DNA of 64,000 nt from Bacteroidota bacterium (GTDB lineage Bacteria > Bacteroidota > Bacteroidia > Chitinophagales > Chitinophagaceae). The stretch covers positions 62,001 through 126,000 of the forward strand of contig JABDFW010000001.1 of assembly GCA_013286305.1 (NCBI GenBank), read 5' to 3'. Under the pieces are notes generated by a model, which ran no database searches, was not told the DNA's origin, and saw only the letters and a program-made list of their open reading frames with translations. Shown piece after piece: positions 35,604 to 44,564 of the stretch. The stretch's first letter is position 1. Every line of letters starts with the position of its first letter. A program made the translations under genes and the position numbers.

Positions 35604-36713
35604 CTATTTAATATTAGCATTATGTAATTGTAAAAAACTGATCATATTGTTTAAAGCAGACCTTGTGTCTGTTTCAGTTTTAAACATACCTTCTGCTTCT
35701 TCTATTATTTTAGGGTCTTTTTTTTGTTTTCCGTATTCTATAATGGATTCTCTTATTTCAACCAGGTACTTTTTATATTCATCTATCTGCAGGTCGGCTT
35801 CATCTAAAGAGCCGCTGCCATATACCACCCCGAACGACCTTTCATTTTCGTTCATCTCCAGTTCTTTATTTTCATATTCAATTACAGCCCTTTCTAAAAC
35901 ACTTATCAGCCTTTCAAAAGATATTTCTTCTTTATCCTTCATCCCCATCTCTATTATCCAGTCCTTCCTTTTCAATTCAAAATTGGTTCCCAGGTATAAG
36001 CGCCGTACCTGGTCGTCGTCGGCTAACTGCGCAGCCGTACCGTGTTTAAATATACTGCCGTCTATTAATAAATAAGCGCGGTCGCAGATGGAGAGCGTTT
36101 CATTTACATTATGGTCAGTAATTAAAATGCCAATATTTTTATATTTCAGCCTTGCCACAACTGTTTGAATATCTTCAACGGCAATGGGGTCAACGCCGGC
36201 AAAAGGCTCGTCCAGCAAAATAAATTTTGGGTCAACTGAAAGGGCACGGGCAATTTCGGTTCTCCGCCTTTCGCCACCGCTCAGGCTGTCGCCGTTATTC
36301 TTTCTAACATGGTGCAGGTTAAATTCAGTTAGCAGCGATTCTACTTTTTCTTTTCGTTGCTGCCTCGTTAAATTGGTCATTTCCAAAACTGCCATAAGAT
36401 TATCCTCCACACTAAGCTTACGAAAAACGCTTGCTTCCTGGGGCAGGTAGCCAATGCCCATTTGAGCTCTTTTATACATGGGTAATTTTGTAATTTCCTC
36501 TGTATTCAAAAAAACTTCCCCCTCATCGGGTTTTATTAATCCTACTACCATATAAAAAGTAGTGGTTTTACCAGCTCCGTTGGGGCCAAGCAATCCAACA
36601 ATTTCTCCCTGTTTTACCTGTATCGAAACATGGTTAACCACTTTACGGCTGCCATACATTTTAACCAGGTTTGTAGTACTTATAGAAAGGCTCAATGTTA
36701 TGTGTTTGGGCAA
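35604..36713 (-). CDS. lptB: LPS export ABC transporter ATPase LptB with C-terminal extension
   Basis: The protein has 369 residues. Residues 1-245 are LptB: Walker [10 protein letters not shown] (43-51), Q-loop [13 protein letters not shown] (89-101), signature [15 protein letters not shown] (144-158), Walker [11 protein letters not shown] (164-173) and H-loop [10 protein letters not shown] (His201). [20 protein letters not shown] and [10 protein letters not shown] are typical of LptB rather than other ABC ATPases. It powers LPS extraction from the inner membrane with LptFG. Residues about 246-369 are an added, highly charged helical region ([40 protein letters not shown]). LptFGC genes are not nearby. 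Confidence 0.93.
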   Translation of the reverse strand: MPKHITLSLSISTTNLVKMYGSRKVVNHVSIQVKQGEIVGLLGPNGAGKTTTFYMVVGLIKPDEGEVFLNTEEITKLPMYKRAQMGIGYLPQEASVFRKLSVEDNLMAVLEMTNLTRQQRKEKVESLLTEFNLHHVRKNNGDSLSGGERRRTEIARALSVDPKFILLDEPFAGVDPIAVEDIQTVVARLKYKNIGILITDHNVNETLSICDRAYLLIDGSIFKHGTAAQLADDDQVRRLYLGTNFELKRKDWIIEMGMKDKEEISFERLISVLERAVIEYENKELEMNENERSFGVVYGSGSLDEADLQIDEYKKYLVEIRESIIEYGKQKKDPKIIEEAEGMFKTETDTRSALNNMISFLQLHNANIK

Positions 36714-36940
36714 AAATAGAGGAAGAAATACAATATATGGCTTTAAGCTTGTGTCTTAACAGATGTTTTATTGGGAAAAGGTCATTGGGTCATTAGTCAT
36801 TAAGTAAGAAGTTGACAGATGATAGATGACCGTTGACAGAAATAAATCATTGGGTCATCAATCAATAAACTCTCCTGTAAATTGCTCATTGCCTTTATTT
36901 ATTAGCCTTGCTTATGTATATTGCAGGCATTTATTAAAAG
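36714..36940. other. Intergenic region with short repeated words
   Basis: 36781-36870 holds repeated GTCATTGGGTCATTAGTCAT-like and TTGACAGATGATAGATGACC-like words; the second type recurs near 62935. It contains the promoter region of metF but no clear riboswitch fold or second gene. Confidence 0.6.
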
Positions 36941-37894
36941 ATGAAAGTAACCGATCATATTAGCGAAGCGGGTAAAACACTTGTTTCATTCGAAATACTC
37001 CCCCCTTTAAAAGGCCGGGATATTACTTCTATTTACAATCATTTGAACCCGTTGATGGAATTTAAACCTTCGTGGATAAATGTAACCTACCACCGGAGTG
37101 AAACTGCTTTTAAAAAGAAAAAAGATGGCAGCTTTGAAAAAGTAGAAGTTCGCAAACGCCCCGGTACTGTTGGCATTTGCGCTGCCATAATGAACCATTA
37201 CAAGGTTGATGCCGTGCCGCACATTATTTGCGGAGGCTTTAGTGTGCGCGAGACCGAAGATGCATTGATAGACCTGAATTTTTTGGGGATTGATAATGTA
37301 TTGGTATTACGCGGTGATGCCGGAAAAAACGAGGCTTCATTTGAACCTGAGGTGGATGGAAACCAGTACGCGATTGACCTGTTAAAACAAGTAGTAAACC
37401 TTAACAACGGTATTTATATTGATGAAGACATACGCGATGGCGGCAAAACAAAATTTTGTATTGGTGTTGCCGGTTATCCTGAAAAGCATTTTGAGGCGCC
37501 TAACCTGGAAATAGATATGAAGAGGCTGAAAGAAAAAGTAGCTGCAGGCGCTGAGTATATTATGACCCAAATGTTTTTTGACAATCAAAAATTTTTCAAT
37601 TATGTGCAGTTGTGCAGGGATAATGGTATTAATGTACCCATTATACCCGGCCTGAAGCCTATTACCAGTAAAAAACAATTGTCAGTATTACCAAGGATAT
37701 TTCATGTAGATATACCTACAGACCTCTCAAACGAAATTATGAAATGCAGGACCGATGAGGACTGCGAAAAAGTGGGCGCCGAATGGCTGGTACAGCAAAG
37801 CAAAGAGCTGCAAAAATTTGGCATACCCGTATTGCATTATTACACGCTTGGCAAGCCCAAAGTAATATGGAATGTGGTTAAAGAGATCGTGTGA
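36941..37894 (+). CDS. metF: Methylenetetrahydrofolate reductase
   Basis: The protein has 317 residues, a single-domain bacterial MetF. SFEILPPLKGRD carries the conserved Glu of the FE(F/I)xPP motif, WINVTYHRS and VPHIICGGFSVRETEDALID are the folate/FAD pocket strands, and NVLVLRGDAGKNEASFEPE carries the LxLRGD motif. IGVAGYPEKHFEAPNLEIDM and EYIMTQMFFDNQKFFNYV complete the pattern. It reduces 5,10-methylene-THF to 5-methyl-THF for methionine synthesis using FAD. The gene stands alone; no metH or metE is adjacent. The repeat cluster at 37901 begins six bases after its stop. Confidence 0.95.
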   Translation: MKVTDHISEAGKTLVSFEILPPLKGRDITSIYNHLNPLMEFKPSWINVTYHRSETAFKKKKDGSFEKVEVRKRPGTVGICAAIMNHYKVDAVPHIICGGFSVRETEDALIDLNFLGIDNVLVLRGDAGKNEASFEPEVDGNQYAIDLLKQVVNLNNGIYIDEDIRDGGKTKFCIGVAGYPEKHFEAPNLEIDMKRLKEKVAAGAEYIMTQMFFDNQKFFNYVQLCRDNGINVPIIPGLKPITSKKQLSVLPRIFHVDIPTDLSNEIMKCRTDEDCEKVGAEWLVQQSKELQKFGIPVLHYYTLGKPKVIWNVVKEIV

Positions 37895-37900
37895 TTGCAG

Positions 37901-38117
37901 ATTTTTAAGTACGATTTACGAAGTTAGAAGTACGATGCACTTTTTTAAGTACGATTTACGAAGTTAGAAGCACGATGCACTTTTTTAAGTACGATTTACG
38001 AAGTTAGAAGTACGATGTGTACTTCCGGCCTCATACATTGTATTTCGTACTTCCAACCTCACACCTCGTATTTCGTACTTCTAACTTCGTACCTCGTACT
38101 TCTAACCTCGTACTTCG
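37901..38117. repeat. Direct plus inverted repeat cluster (GAAGTTAGAAGTACGA family)
   Basis: Three direct units of 40 bp (37901, 37941, 37981) contain AAGTACGATTTACGAAGTTA and GAAGTACGATGCAC. They are followed by several reverse-complement copies (TCGTACTTCTAACTTCGTAC and variants) to 38117. The two halves could form a long cruciform or RNA hairpin at the shared 3' ends of metF and the convergent gene at 38121. A fragment with the same words is read in frame inside cysS at 50041-50075. Confidence 0.92.
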
Positions 38118-38120
38118 TTT

Positions 38121-39227
38121 TTACTTCCAGCTAACATCTGCAACTACCGGAAAATGGTCTGATAAATACAATTGGGGAACGGTGCATTGCAATACTTTAA
38201 GTTTTTTATCGGGTAAACAAACGTCAATTCTAAGGGTATATAAAAGTTTATAAAAAGTAACGCCTATACCTGAGCCCTTTTCAAGAAAAGCATCCTGCAG
38301 GTTGGTTTTTAGCGTATTGTATGTATAAGATGCCGGGGTGGAATTTATATCGCCGCAATAAATTACCGGGTAAGGGCTTTTAGCAATTACATTACGTATA
38401 ATAGCAACTTCTTTTTCATGTACTATTTCTGTTTCGCGTATTTTATATTCTACATTGTGTTTTCGTTTATAAGTCATTTCGTAAATGTTGCCAGGTTCGT
38501 TTGTGGTATCTGCGTAAAGGCTATACGACCTTAAATGTGCGGTAAATATCCTTATAGGTTGATTGTTTAAACGTATATCGCCATATAGCAGATTTTCATT
38601 CAGTTCGGTGTTTGAAATATTTATTCTCCCGCTGTCTGTTAACGGAATGCGTGAAAAAATGGCTGACCCGGTTGTTACCACCGCCCTTTTATAGTGCACA
38701 ACAGAATCATTTGAAATAAATGAATATATATATCCCAGCGAATCCAGTTCTCTTTTTACAGAAATAAAAAAGCTGGCATTTTCAATATCTTTAAATTCCT
38801 GCAGGCATAATATATCCGGGCTATATAAATGCAGGGCATTAAGCATTTTTACTCTTGGTTCCGCCTGCGCCAAATTTTGCGGGAAGGAGTTTATAAAATC
38901 TTCGCAGTTCCACGTCATTACTCTTAATGCATTGCTGCTTTTAGGCATATTCCACTTTGACACATTGAATGCCACTGAATTACCAATATTTTTTAAACCG
39001 GCCAATATAATAACCAGTGCGAGCACCATTGCCACTTTTTTTTGTATAAAAAAAACTGTAATGCAGCAAAACGAGGTTACAATAAACAGGTATGGGAACA
39101 GGATAGCAAAAAGGCTTGTAAAAGAAAATTTTTCGGGCGGAATATAGGGCGTAAAACAAGATAACAGGTAAACCAGGATAATAACGCAGCAGATAATTAT
39201 CCAAACACCCTTCAGTATTTTTTTCAT
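38121..39227 (-). CDS. Membrane-anchored endonuclease/exonuclease/phosphatase family protein
   Basis: The protein has 368 residues. Three N-terminal hydrophobic helices (about 8-24, 38-60, 66-85) anchor a catalytic domain with all family marks: ALRVMTWNCEDF (Asn), DILCLQEFKD (metal Glu), IFTAHLRSYS, VIYCGDINSTPASY (Asp/Asn) and YLSDHFPVVADV (terminal Asp-His). It is about the size of, and similar in layout to, the protein at 47746-48849, so they are probably paralogs. The substrate (nucleic acid, phosphoinositide-like or lipid phosphodiester) is unknown. It is the last gene of a run rlmD-rhomboid-rhomboid, five bases after the second rhomboid. Confidence 0.9.
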   Translation of the reverse strand: MKKILKGVWIIICCVIILVYLLSCFTPYIPPEKFSFTSLFAILFPYLFIVTSFCCITVFFIQKKVAMVLALVIILAGLKNIGNSVAFNVSKWNMPKSSNALRVMTWNCEDFINSFPQNLAQAEPRVKMLNALHLYSPDILCLQEFKDIENASFFISVKRELDSLGYIYSFISNDSVVHYKRAVVTTGSAIFSRIPLTDSGRINISNTELNENLLYGDIRLNNQPIRIFTAHLRSYSLYADTTNEPGNIYEMTYKRKHNVEYKIRETEIVHEKEVAIIRNVIAKSPYPVIYCGDINSTPASYTYNTLKTNLQDAFLEKGSGIGVTFYKLLYTLRIDVCLPDKKLKVLQCTVPQLYLSDHFPVVADVSWK

Positions 39228-39232
39228 ATTTT

Positions 39233-40168
39233 TTAAAGGTCTTGTTCGCTTGCTTTCTTCAAGAATTCTTTTTCTTCGTCAGTTAAAAGATGATACCCTT
39301 TCTGGTTTATTTTATCTAATACTTCATCAATTTTTTGTTGGGTAATAACCGCTTTTTTCACAAAAGGCTTTTTAACGGCTTTGTAAAATAATTTTTGCTT
39401 TTCACCGTCTTCAGCATATTTTTTCTCCGGGTTGAAAAGATTGTCCACCCAGTTCGTAAAGCTTATCATCCAGCCACTCCAGTCATGCCCCCTGCGCAAT
39501 TGGTGAATAAAAATAAAACCAATAAGGCCACCGCCCAAATGGCCAACGGCGTATGCGCCATTTGTACTAGCAATAGTAGCATAATCCACAATAACAAATA
39601 CAAGGGTAAGCACCCAAAGCGGTATGCCGCCATTAAGCATCGGGAATATCCTGTACCCCGGCGATACGGTTGTTGTTGCCACTGCAACAGCCATAATAGA
39701 AGCGCCGCCGCCAATAAAAGGCTGCATTGTTGTAATCTCCGCTCTTAGGCCCGGGAATACATGCACAGCAAGTAAAAAGAAAAGGCCGCCTGCAACACCG
39801 CCATATAAATAAATAGGTATAAGCTTGTTATTGCCTGCAAGATCCTGCAAAATATAACCAAAACCCCACAACCACAAAGCTGTGCCTATTAAAGGAAAAA
39901 CGCCATCGTGCGTGAACATATAGGTTATAAGCGTCCACGGCCTGGAACCTAATTTGTCAAAACTGGATGGTAACGTAAGCCAGTCAAGTATATGGGTTTG
40001 AAAAAGCAGCTCGGGGTTAGCGGCTTTATCGTAAGAAAGTAAATAAATGACCTTAATAAAATAGATACCTGCAAATACTACTGCATTTATGATGATAAGC
40101 CATGTTAGTGCATTATTATTTTGACCCAGCAGGATGTTGTTTTTCCGGTTTTGTTGCATTACAGACAT
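39233..40168 (-). CDS. Rhomboid-family intramembrane protease with C-terminal helical tail
   Basis: From ATG 40168 (MSVMQQNRKNN) the protein has 311 residues; starts at 40213 and 40159 are also possible. It has six or so membrane helices. The rhomboid nucleophile is Ser157 in IGGGASIMA; the usual G-x-S-G has Ile instead of the last Gly. His210 in VGHLGGGLIG is the second dyad residue. TYMFTHDGVFPLIGTALWLWGFG is the family's loop-1/helix-2 region. The hydrophilic tail (KIDEVLDKINQKGYHLLTDE) is the short domain often fused to Bacteroidota rhomboids. It is adjacent to a second rhomboid in the same operon. Confidence 0.88.
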   Translation of the reverse strand: MSVMQQNRKNNILLGQNNNALTWLIIINAVVFAGIYFIKVIYLLSYDKAANPELLFQTHILDWLTLPSSFDKLGSRPWTLITYMFTHDGVFPLIGTALWLWGFGYILQDLAGNNKLIPIYLYGGVAGGLFFLLAVHVFPGLRAEITTMQPFIGGGASIMAVAVATTTVSPGYRIFPMLNGGIPLWVLTLVFVIVDYATIASTNGAYAVGHLGGGLIGFIFIHQLRRGHDWSGWMISFTNWVDNLFNPEKKYAEDGEKQKLFYKAVKKPFVKKAVITQQKIDEVLDKINQKGYHLLTDEEKEFLKKASEQDL

Positions 40169-40231
40169 AACTGATAACTTGATGTTTTTCTTAACAAAGC
40201 AAAATTGCTGCAAAAAAAGTTTTACAATTTG

Positions 40232-40984
40232 TTAATAAACTCTTCGCCTGTTATTCTTATTCCAAAAATATGCCAATAAAAATCCAATCAAGGCGCCGCC
40301 TAAATGCGCCAGGTGAGCTATATTGTCTCCTGGTGAACTTTTAATTTGTAAAAATAATTCGACGCCTATGTAACCTAATACCACCCATTTTGCTTTGACA
40401 GGAATAGAAAAATAAAGGTAGATATAGTCGTTTGGAAATAAATAACCAAACGCCGCGAGGCATCCAAAAACTGCACCTGACGCTCCAAGAGTACCGGTAT
40501 TTAAATTGTAGGCTAAAGCGGTTCTGGCTCCATCTAAAGTAAAAGGAAGTTCTGGATAATGATTGTATTTATCCATAAAAGCCCGCAAAGCACTTTCCGA
40601 TGTTATAGTGTCAAATTGCGACAACATTGCCTGGGTTTGAATATAGACAACCAACATGTTGCATAATGCTGCACCCAAACCACACGCGATATAAAAAGTA
40701 AGAAAGCGCTTGGGCCCCCAAAGGTTTTCAAGCGTGGAACCAAACATCCATAAGGCAAGCATATTAAAAATAATATGAGGCCAGTTAGCATGAAGGAACA
40801 TGTAAGTAAAAAACTGCCAGATTCTAAAATAGGGGCTTTGCCAGGTGTGTAAAGCAAACCTGGTTTCAAAATTAAAACTATCGCCAACGGCCAGCTGCGC
40901 CAAAAAAACCAGCACATTAATAATAATAAGGTTCTTGATAACTGTCGGTAATATCTGAAACCGTCCGGGCCTGAATTCTGTCAT
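40232..40984 (-). CDS. Rhomboid-family intramembrane serine protease
   Basis: The protein has 250 residues with about six helices. FFTYMFLHANWPHIIFNMLA contains the His/Asn of helix 2 (HIxFNM), LGASGAVFG has nucleophile Ser169 in a full G-x-S-G, and IAHLAHLGGALIGF has the dyad His227. All active-site residues are therefore present. It should cut membrane proteins within or near their helices; substrates are unknown. It lies 25 bases downstream of rlmD and upstream of the second rhomboid on the same strand. Confidence 0.92.
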   Translation of the reverse strand: MTEFRPGRFQILPTVIKNLIIINVLVFLAQLAVGDSFNFETRFALHTWQSPYFRIWQFFTYMFLHANWPHIIFNMLALWMFGSTLENLWGPKRFLTFYIACGLGAALCNMLVVYIQTQAMLSQFDTITSESALRAFMDKYNHYPELPFTLDGARTALAYNLNTGTLGASGAVFGCLAAFGYLFPNDYIYLYFSIPVKAKWVVLGYIGVELFLQIKSSPGDNIAHLAHLGGALIGFLLAYFWNKNNRRRVY

Positions 40985-41009
40985 CTTAGATAATTAAACT
41001 TTTAAATAA

Positions 41010-42437
41010 TCAATCTTTTAGTTTTAGCTGCACCACATTTTCAATATGGTGCGTATGCGGAAACATGTCAACCGGCTGAATTTTTTCTACTGAATATTTT
41101 TCTCCCAGTAAAGATAAGTCCCTCGCCTGCGTTGCAGGGTTACAGCTTACATAAACTATTACAGGTGAGGCCATTTCTATTAATTTTACAACAAGCTTTT
41201 CATGCATGCCGGCACGGGGAGGGTCTGTTATTATTACATCCGGTTTCCCGTTTTGAGTAAAAAAATCATCATTGCAAACATTTATTACATCGCCGGCAAA
41301 AAAACCGGCATGCTGTATATTATTTAAGGCTGCATTTTCTTTTGCATCAGCAATAGCTTCTTCAACCATTTCAACGCCGACTATCTTTTTTGCGTTCCGG
41401 CTGGCAAAAATACCAATACTGCCGGTGCCGCAATAAAGGTCGTATAGTGTTTGGGCGCCGGTAAGCTCCGCATAATCTCTTGCAACCTGGTATAATTTTT
41501 CTGCCTGCAGGCTGTTGGTTTGAAAAAAAGATTTTGGGCTTATCTTAAACTCAAAGTCTTCCAGCTTCTCCAAAATATACCCTTTTCCGTAATATATATG
41601 TGGTTCCAGCTCAAAAAGGCTATCGTTCCACTTGGTATTAATGGTATAAAGAAGAGTAGTTATAAGGGGAAATTGCTGCATCATTGTATCCAGCAGTTCT
41701 TTCCGGTATTTTTCATCTTCATATCCCAAAACAATATTAACCATCAGTTCGCCGGTAGTTGTCATCCTTATCATCACATTCCTTAGCCAGCCGGTATGCG
41801 AACGGGCATCGTAAAATTGCAAATTATTTTTTATGGCGAACCCGGAAATTGCTTTTCTTATTTGATTGGTAGGTTCCTTTTGTAAATGGCAAATATCTAT
41901 TTCAACTACCTTATCAAATACGCCTTTTGCATGAAAGCCGGCAAAACCCTGCTGCGGCATTGGCGTGTTAGGCGGGTTTTGCCGGCTTTCCCTGAATTCT
42001 TCTGCAGGAATAAATTTTTTATTGCTGAAGGTGTATTCCATTTTATTGCGGTACCCGGTGGTAACCCCGCAACCAATAATAGGCGATATGTGGGGCAGCG
42101 GTACTTTGCCAATGCGCTGCAGATTATCAGCAACCTGCTTTTGCTTGTACAAAAGCTGCTTTTCATAAGGCAGCATTTGCCATTGGCAGCCGCCGCATAC
42201 TCCAAAATGTTTGCAAAAGGGCTGAACCCTGTCTTTTGAGTAGGAATGAAAATGCAGGGCCACCCCCTCCGCCCAGTCTTTTTTGTTTTTGTGCAGTTGC
42301 ACATCCACCACGTCGCCGGGCACGGCGTTTTCAATAAATATTACTTTACCATCTGCTCTTGCTAACGATTTTCCTTCCGCGGCATAATCCTCCACAATAA
42401 TTTTTTCCAGTATTACGGGCTTTTTCCTGTTTTTCAC
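41010..42437 (-). CDS. rlmD: 23S rRNA (uracil-5-)-methyltransferase, RlmD type
   Basis: The protein has 475 residues. An N-terminal TRAM domain (VEDYAAEGKSLARADGKVIF with IENAVPGD) is followed by the iron-sulfur cysteines PFCKHFGVCGGCQW. The SAM-binding methyltransferase domain has LYDLYCGTGSIGIFASRNAK, VDIITDPPRAG-like VIITDPPRAGM and the catalytic-loop VYVSCNPATQARDL, where the Cys attacks uracil C6. This fits the TrmA/RlmD superfamily with a [4Fe-4S] cluster. RlmD, RlmC and related members are hard to separate by eye in this phylum, so the precise target base is inferred. It heads the operon with both rhomboids and the nuclease-like gene. Confidence 0.9.
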   Translation of the reverse strand: MKNRKKPVILEKIIVEDYAAEGKSLARADGKVIFIENAVPGDVVDVQLHKNKKDWAEGVALHFHSYSKDRVQPFCKHFGVCGGCQWQMLPYEKQLLYKQKQVADNLQRIGKVPLPHISPIIGCGVTTGYRNKMEYTFSNKKFIPAEEFRESRQNPPNTPMPQQGFAGFHAKGVFDKVVEIDICHLQKEPTNQIRKAISGFAIKNNLQFYDARSHTGWLRNVMIRMTTTGELMVNIVLGYEDEKYRKELLDTMMQQFPLITTLLYTINTKWNDSLFELEPHIYYGKGYILEKLEDFEFKISPKSFFQTNSLQAEKLYQVARDYAELTGAQTLYDLYCGTGSIGIFASRNAKKIVGVEMVEEAIADAKENAALNNIQHAGFFAGDVINVCNDDFFTQNGKPDVIITDPPRAGMHEKLVVKLIEMASPVIVYVSCNPATQARDLSLLGEKYSVEKIQPVDMFPHTHHIENVVQLKLKD

Positions 42438-42737
42438 GGTGCAAAGGTAAACGGGTTGGCTTCATTTCACAACCATTGCACAGTTTTAAAATTTGTGGTG
42501 TATCAGGAAAGGGATTTGGAGAATTGAAGCGAAAAGGGAGAAACACCAATTAAAACTCAAAACTAAGGTCCAGCAAAACAGATCTAAATTTTCCTTCGTC
42601 TTCATAAACTGTTTCAATCGCGTCCATCACCTATTCTTTTAATAAAGGTACAAATGCTTACATTATTTTTCTAAACCCTAACCTGGGCGCTCAGGGCAAA
42701 TGCATTATAAATTTTAGAAAAATTAAAAATTATGTTA

Positions 42738-42858
42738 CATGTCCCGTTAGGGACATTTTGTGGGTAGTCTGAATAAAGTAAGCACAAGGCGTTCCGATAG
42801 GAACGCTTGGTGCTTATTTCATAATTGTTCTACCTACAAAATGTACCTACCGGCACAT
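42738..42858. repeat. Three-hairpin palindromic element, copy 2
   Basis: Left hairpin ATGTCCC-GTTA-GGGACAT (42739-42756), then TTTGTGGGTAG. The central hairpin has arms TAAGCACAAGGCGTTCC (42779-42795) and GGAACGCTTGGTGCTTA (42800-42816), with two mismatches. The right end, CTACCTACAAAATGTACCTA followed by CCGGCACAT, is the imperfect reverse complement of the left end. It lies in the 630-base gap between rlmD and the TlpA-like gene, which otherwise holds no clear gene. Confidence 0.92.
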
Positions 42859-43068
42859 AAAAGCCCCGAACAGCCTGCTAATATTTATAATGCGTTTGCC
42901 CTGTCTTCTCCCCGAAAACTCTATAAATAATGTCTAAAAAAGCGGTGAGAAGCTTTAAACTAAGCGCCCGGTCAATTAATTCTCCTTTAAAACAGGCTTC
43001 TTTTTGCAGATGATTAACAACCGTAATACCCAATTGAGTTAAATTTACGGCTTAATCAATGTAAACTA

Positions 43069-44562
43069 ATGAACAGGATATTTTTAGCAACTGCATTTAC
43101 CCTTTTGTATTTTTCGTCATTTGCCCAAACTGCCGCCAAAAAAACTACCCAGGGCAGCACCGGCGAACAGAGTGGCTATTATATACAAACCACGCTTACG
43201 CCCTACAAAAATTGCTGGATATATCTTGCCAGTTATTATGGAAAAAATAAAGTACTGGTTGATTCTGCTTATATGAATGCCAACAGCCAGTGCGTATTTA
43301 AAGGAAAGACAAAACTGGCGCAGGGCATATATATTTATGTTTCCCCGTCACGAACCCAGTTATTTGATATTTTGATGGACAGGGAGCAACATTTTTCTGT
43401 GGTTGCAGACAGCGCCAACCCCTCAAACCTATCTATAAACGGGTCACCGGAAAACACACTATTTATTGATTATACGAGGTATTTGGCAGGTATCGCCCCA
43501 AAGATGGATGAAAGGCAGGTGAAACTTAAAAACCCGAACCTTACAAAAGAAGCATCCGATAGTTTACAAGCCCAACTGGCAGCATTGAATGCACAATTGA
43601 CCACCTACCGGGAAAATATTATTAAAACGCACCCGCAGTCTATGCTCGCGATGCTTTTTAACGCGATGAAAATGCCAGAGATGCCAAAAATGCCTAAGCT
43701 TGCTAATGGCAAACTTGATTCAACCTACCCTGGCAGGTATGTTAAAGAGCATTATTGGGATAATATGGCTTTTAACGATGAACGTTTGCTGCGCACGCCT
43801 ATTTTTGACCCCAAGCTGGAAAATTATTTTAAATACTATGTTTCGCCCGACCCAGATTCCATTATCGCGGAAGTAAACTACATGCTGCTTTATTCAAGAA
43901 CCGCCAAAGATATGCACCAATACCTTTTAGGCAGGTTTACTGATAAATATATTAACCCTGAAATAATGGGCCAGGATAAAGTGTTTATCTTCCTGTTCAA
44001 TAATTACTTTTCGAAAGGAGACACGCTGTGGCTGAATACAACACAGAAAAAATACATTTTTGACCGGGCGTATAGTTTGATCACCAATCAAATAGGTGAA
44101 GTGGCGCCTCCGCTTGACCTTGTTGATACATCCGGCAAGCCTGTAAGTTTATATGAAGTGAAAGCGCCGTTTACCTTTGTGCTTTTTTGGGACCCCACCT
44201 GTAGCCATTGCAAAGAGCAGGTACCCGAGGTTGACTCAATATACATCGCTAAATGGAAGGCGGAGGGCGTAGCGGTATTTGCGGTTAATGTAAATGAAGC
44301 AACCATGAATGATTGGAAAAGCTTTATTACTGACCACCACCTGAACGGGTGGCGCCACGCCTACCAAACGAAAGAAGACCACGAATCTGAAACCAAAGAA
44401 GGCAAGGCAAATTTCCGCCAGTTATACGATGTGTTTCAAACGCCTACCATGTATTTGCTTGATATGAATAAACACATTATTGCAAAACGTTTAAGCTTAT
44501 TGCAATTCGACGGTCTTATTGACGCTAAAATAAAACAACAGGCTTCTTCTTCAACCCGATAG
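43069..44562 (+). CDS. Secreted TlpA-like thioredoxin-fold protein (DUF4369/DUF5106 type)
   Basis: The protein has 497 residues with a signal peptide (MNRIFLATAFTLLYFSSFAQ). Residues about 35-130 are a beta domain of the DUF4369 type (CWIYLASYYGKNKVLVDSAY). The middle (about 150-345) is helical, DUF5106-like, with a Met/Pro/Lys-rich stretch (MPEMPKMPKLANGK). The C-terminal thioredoxin-like domain (about 345-490) has FVLFWDPTCSHCKEQVPEVD, with redox Cys378 and Cys381, and FQTPTMYLLD with the cis-Pro. It should reduce or rearrange disulfides in the periplasm. The parvulin gene starts two bases after its stop, so the two are translated as an operon. Confidence 0.92.
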   Translation: MNRIFLATAFTLLYFSSFAQTAAKKTTQGSTGEQSGYYIQTTLTPYKNCWIYLASYYGKNKVLVDSAYMNANSQCVFKGKTKLAQGIYIYVSPSRTQLFDILMDREQHFSVVADSANPSNLSINGSPENTLFIDYTRYLAGIAPKMDERQVKLKNPNLTKEASDSLQAQLAALNAQLTTYRENIIKTHPQSMLAMLFNAMKMPEMPKMPKLANGKLDSTYPGRYVKEHYWDNMAFNDERLLRTPIFDPKLENYFKYYVSPDPDSIIAEVNYMLLYSRTAKDMHQYLLGRFTDKYINPEIMGQDKVFIFLFNNYFSKGDTLWLNTTQKKYIFDRAYSLITNQIGEVAPPLDLVDTSGKPVSLYEVKAPFTFVLFWDPTCSHCKEQVPEVDSIYIAKWKAEGVAVFAVNVNEATMNDWKSFITDHHLNGWRHAYQTKEDHESETKEGKANFRQLYDVFQTPTMYLLDMNKHIIAKRLSLLQFDGLIDAKIKQQASSSTR

Positions 44563-44564
44563 AT

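Noticed and set aside
36714-36940. SAM or other riboswitch upstream of metF
   Set aside because: No conserved aptamer core was seen. The region consists of repeated TCATTGGGTCAT-type words.
42550-42627. 25-codon minus-strand frame MDAIETVYEDEGKFRSVLLD
   Set aside because: It starts like some small antitoxins but is too short, lacks a partner, and could be chance in a repeat-rich gap.
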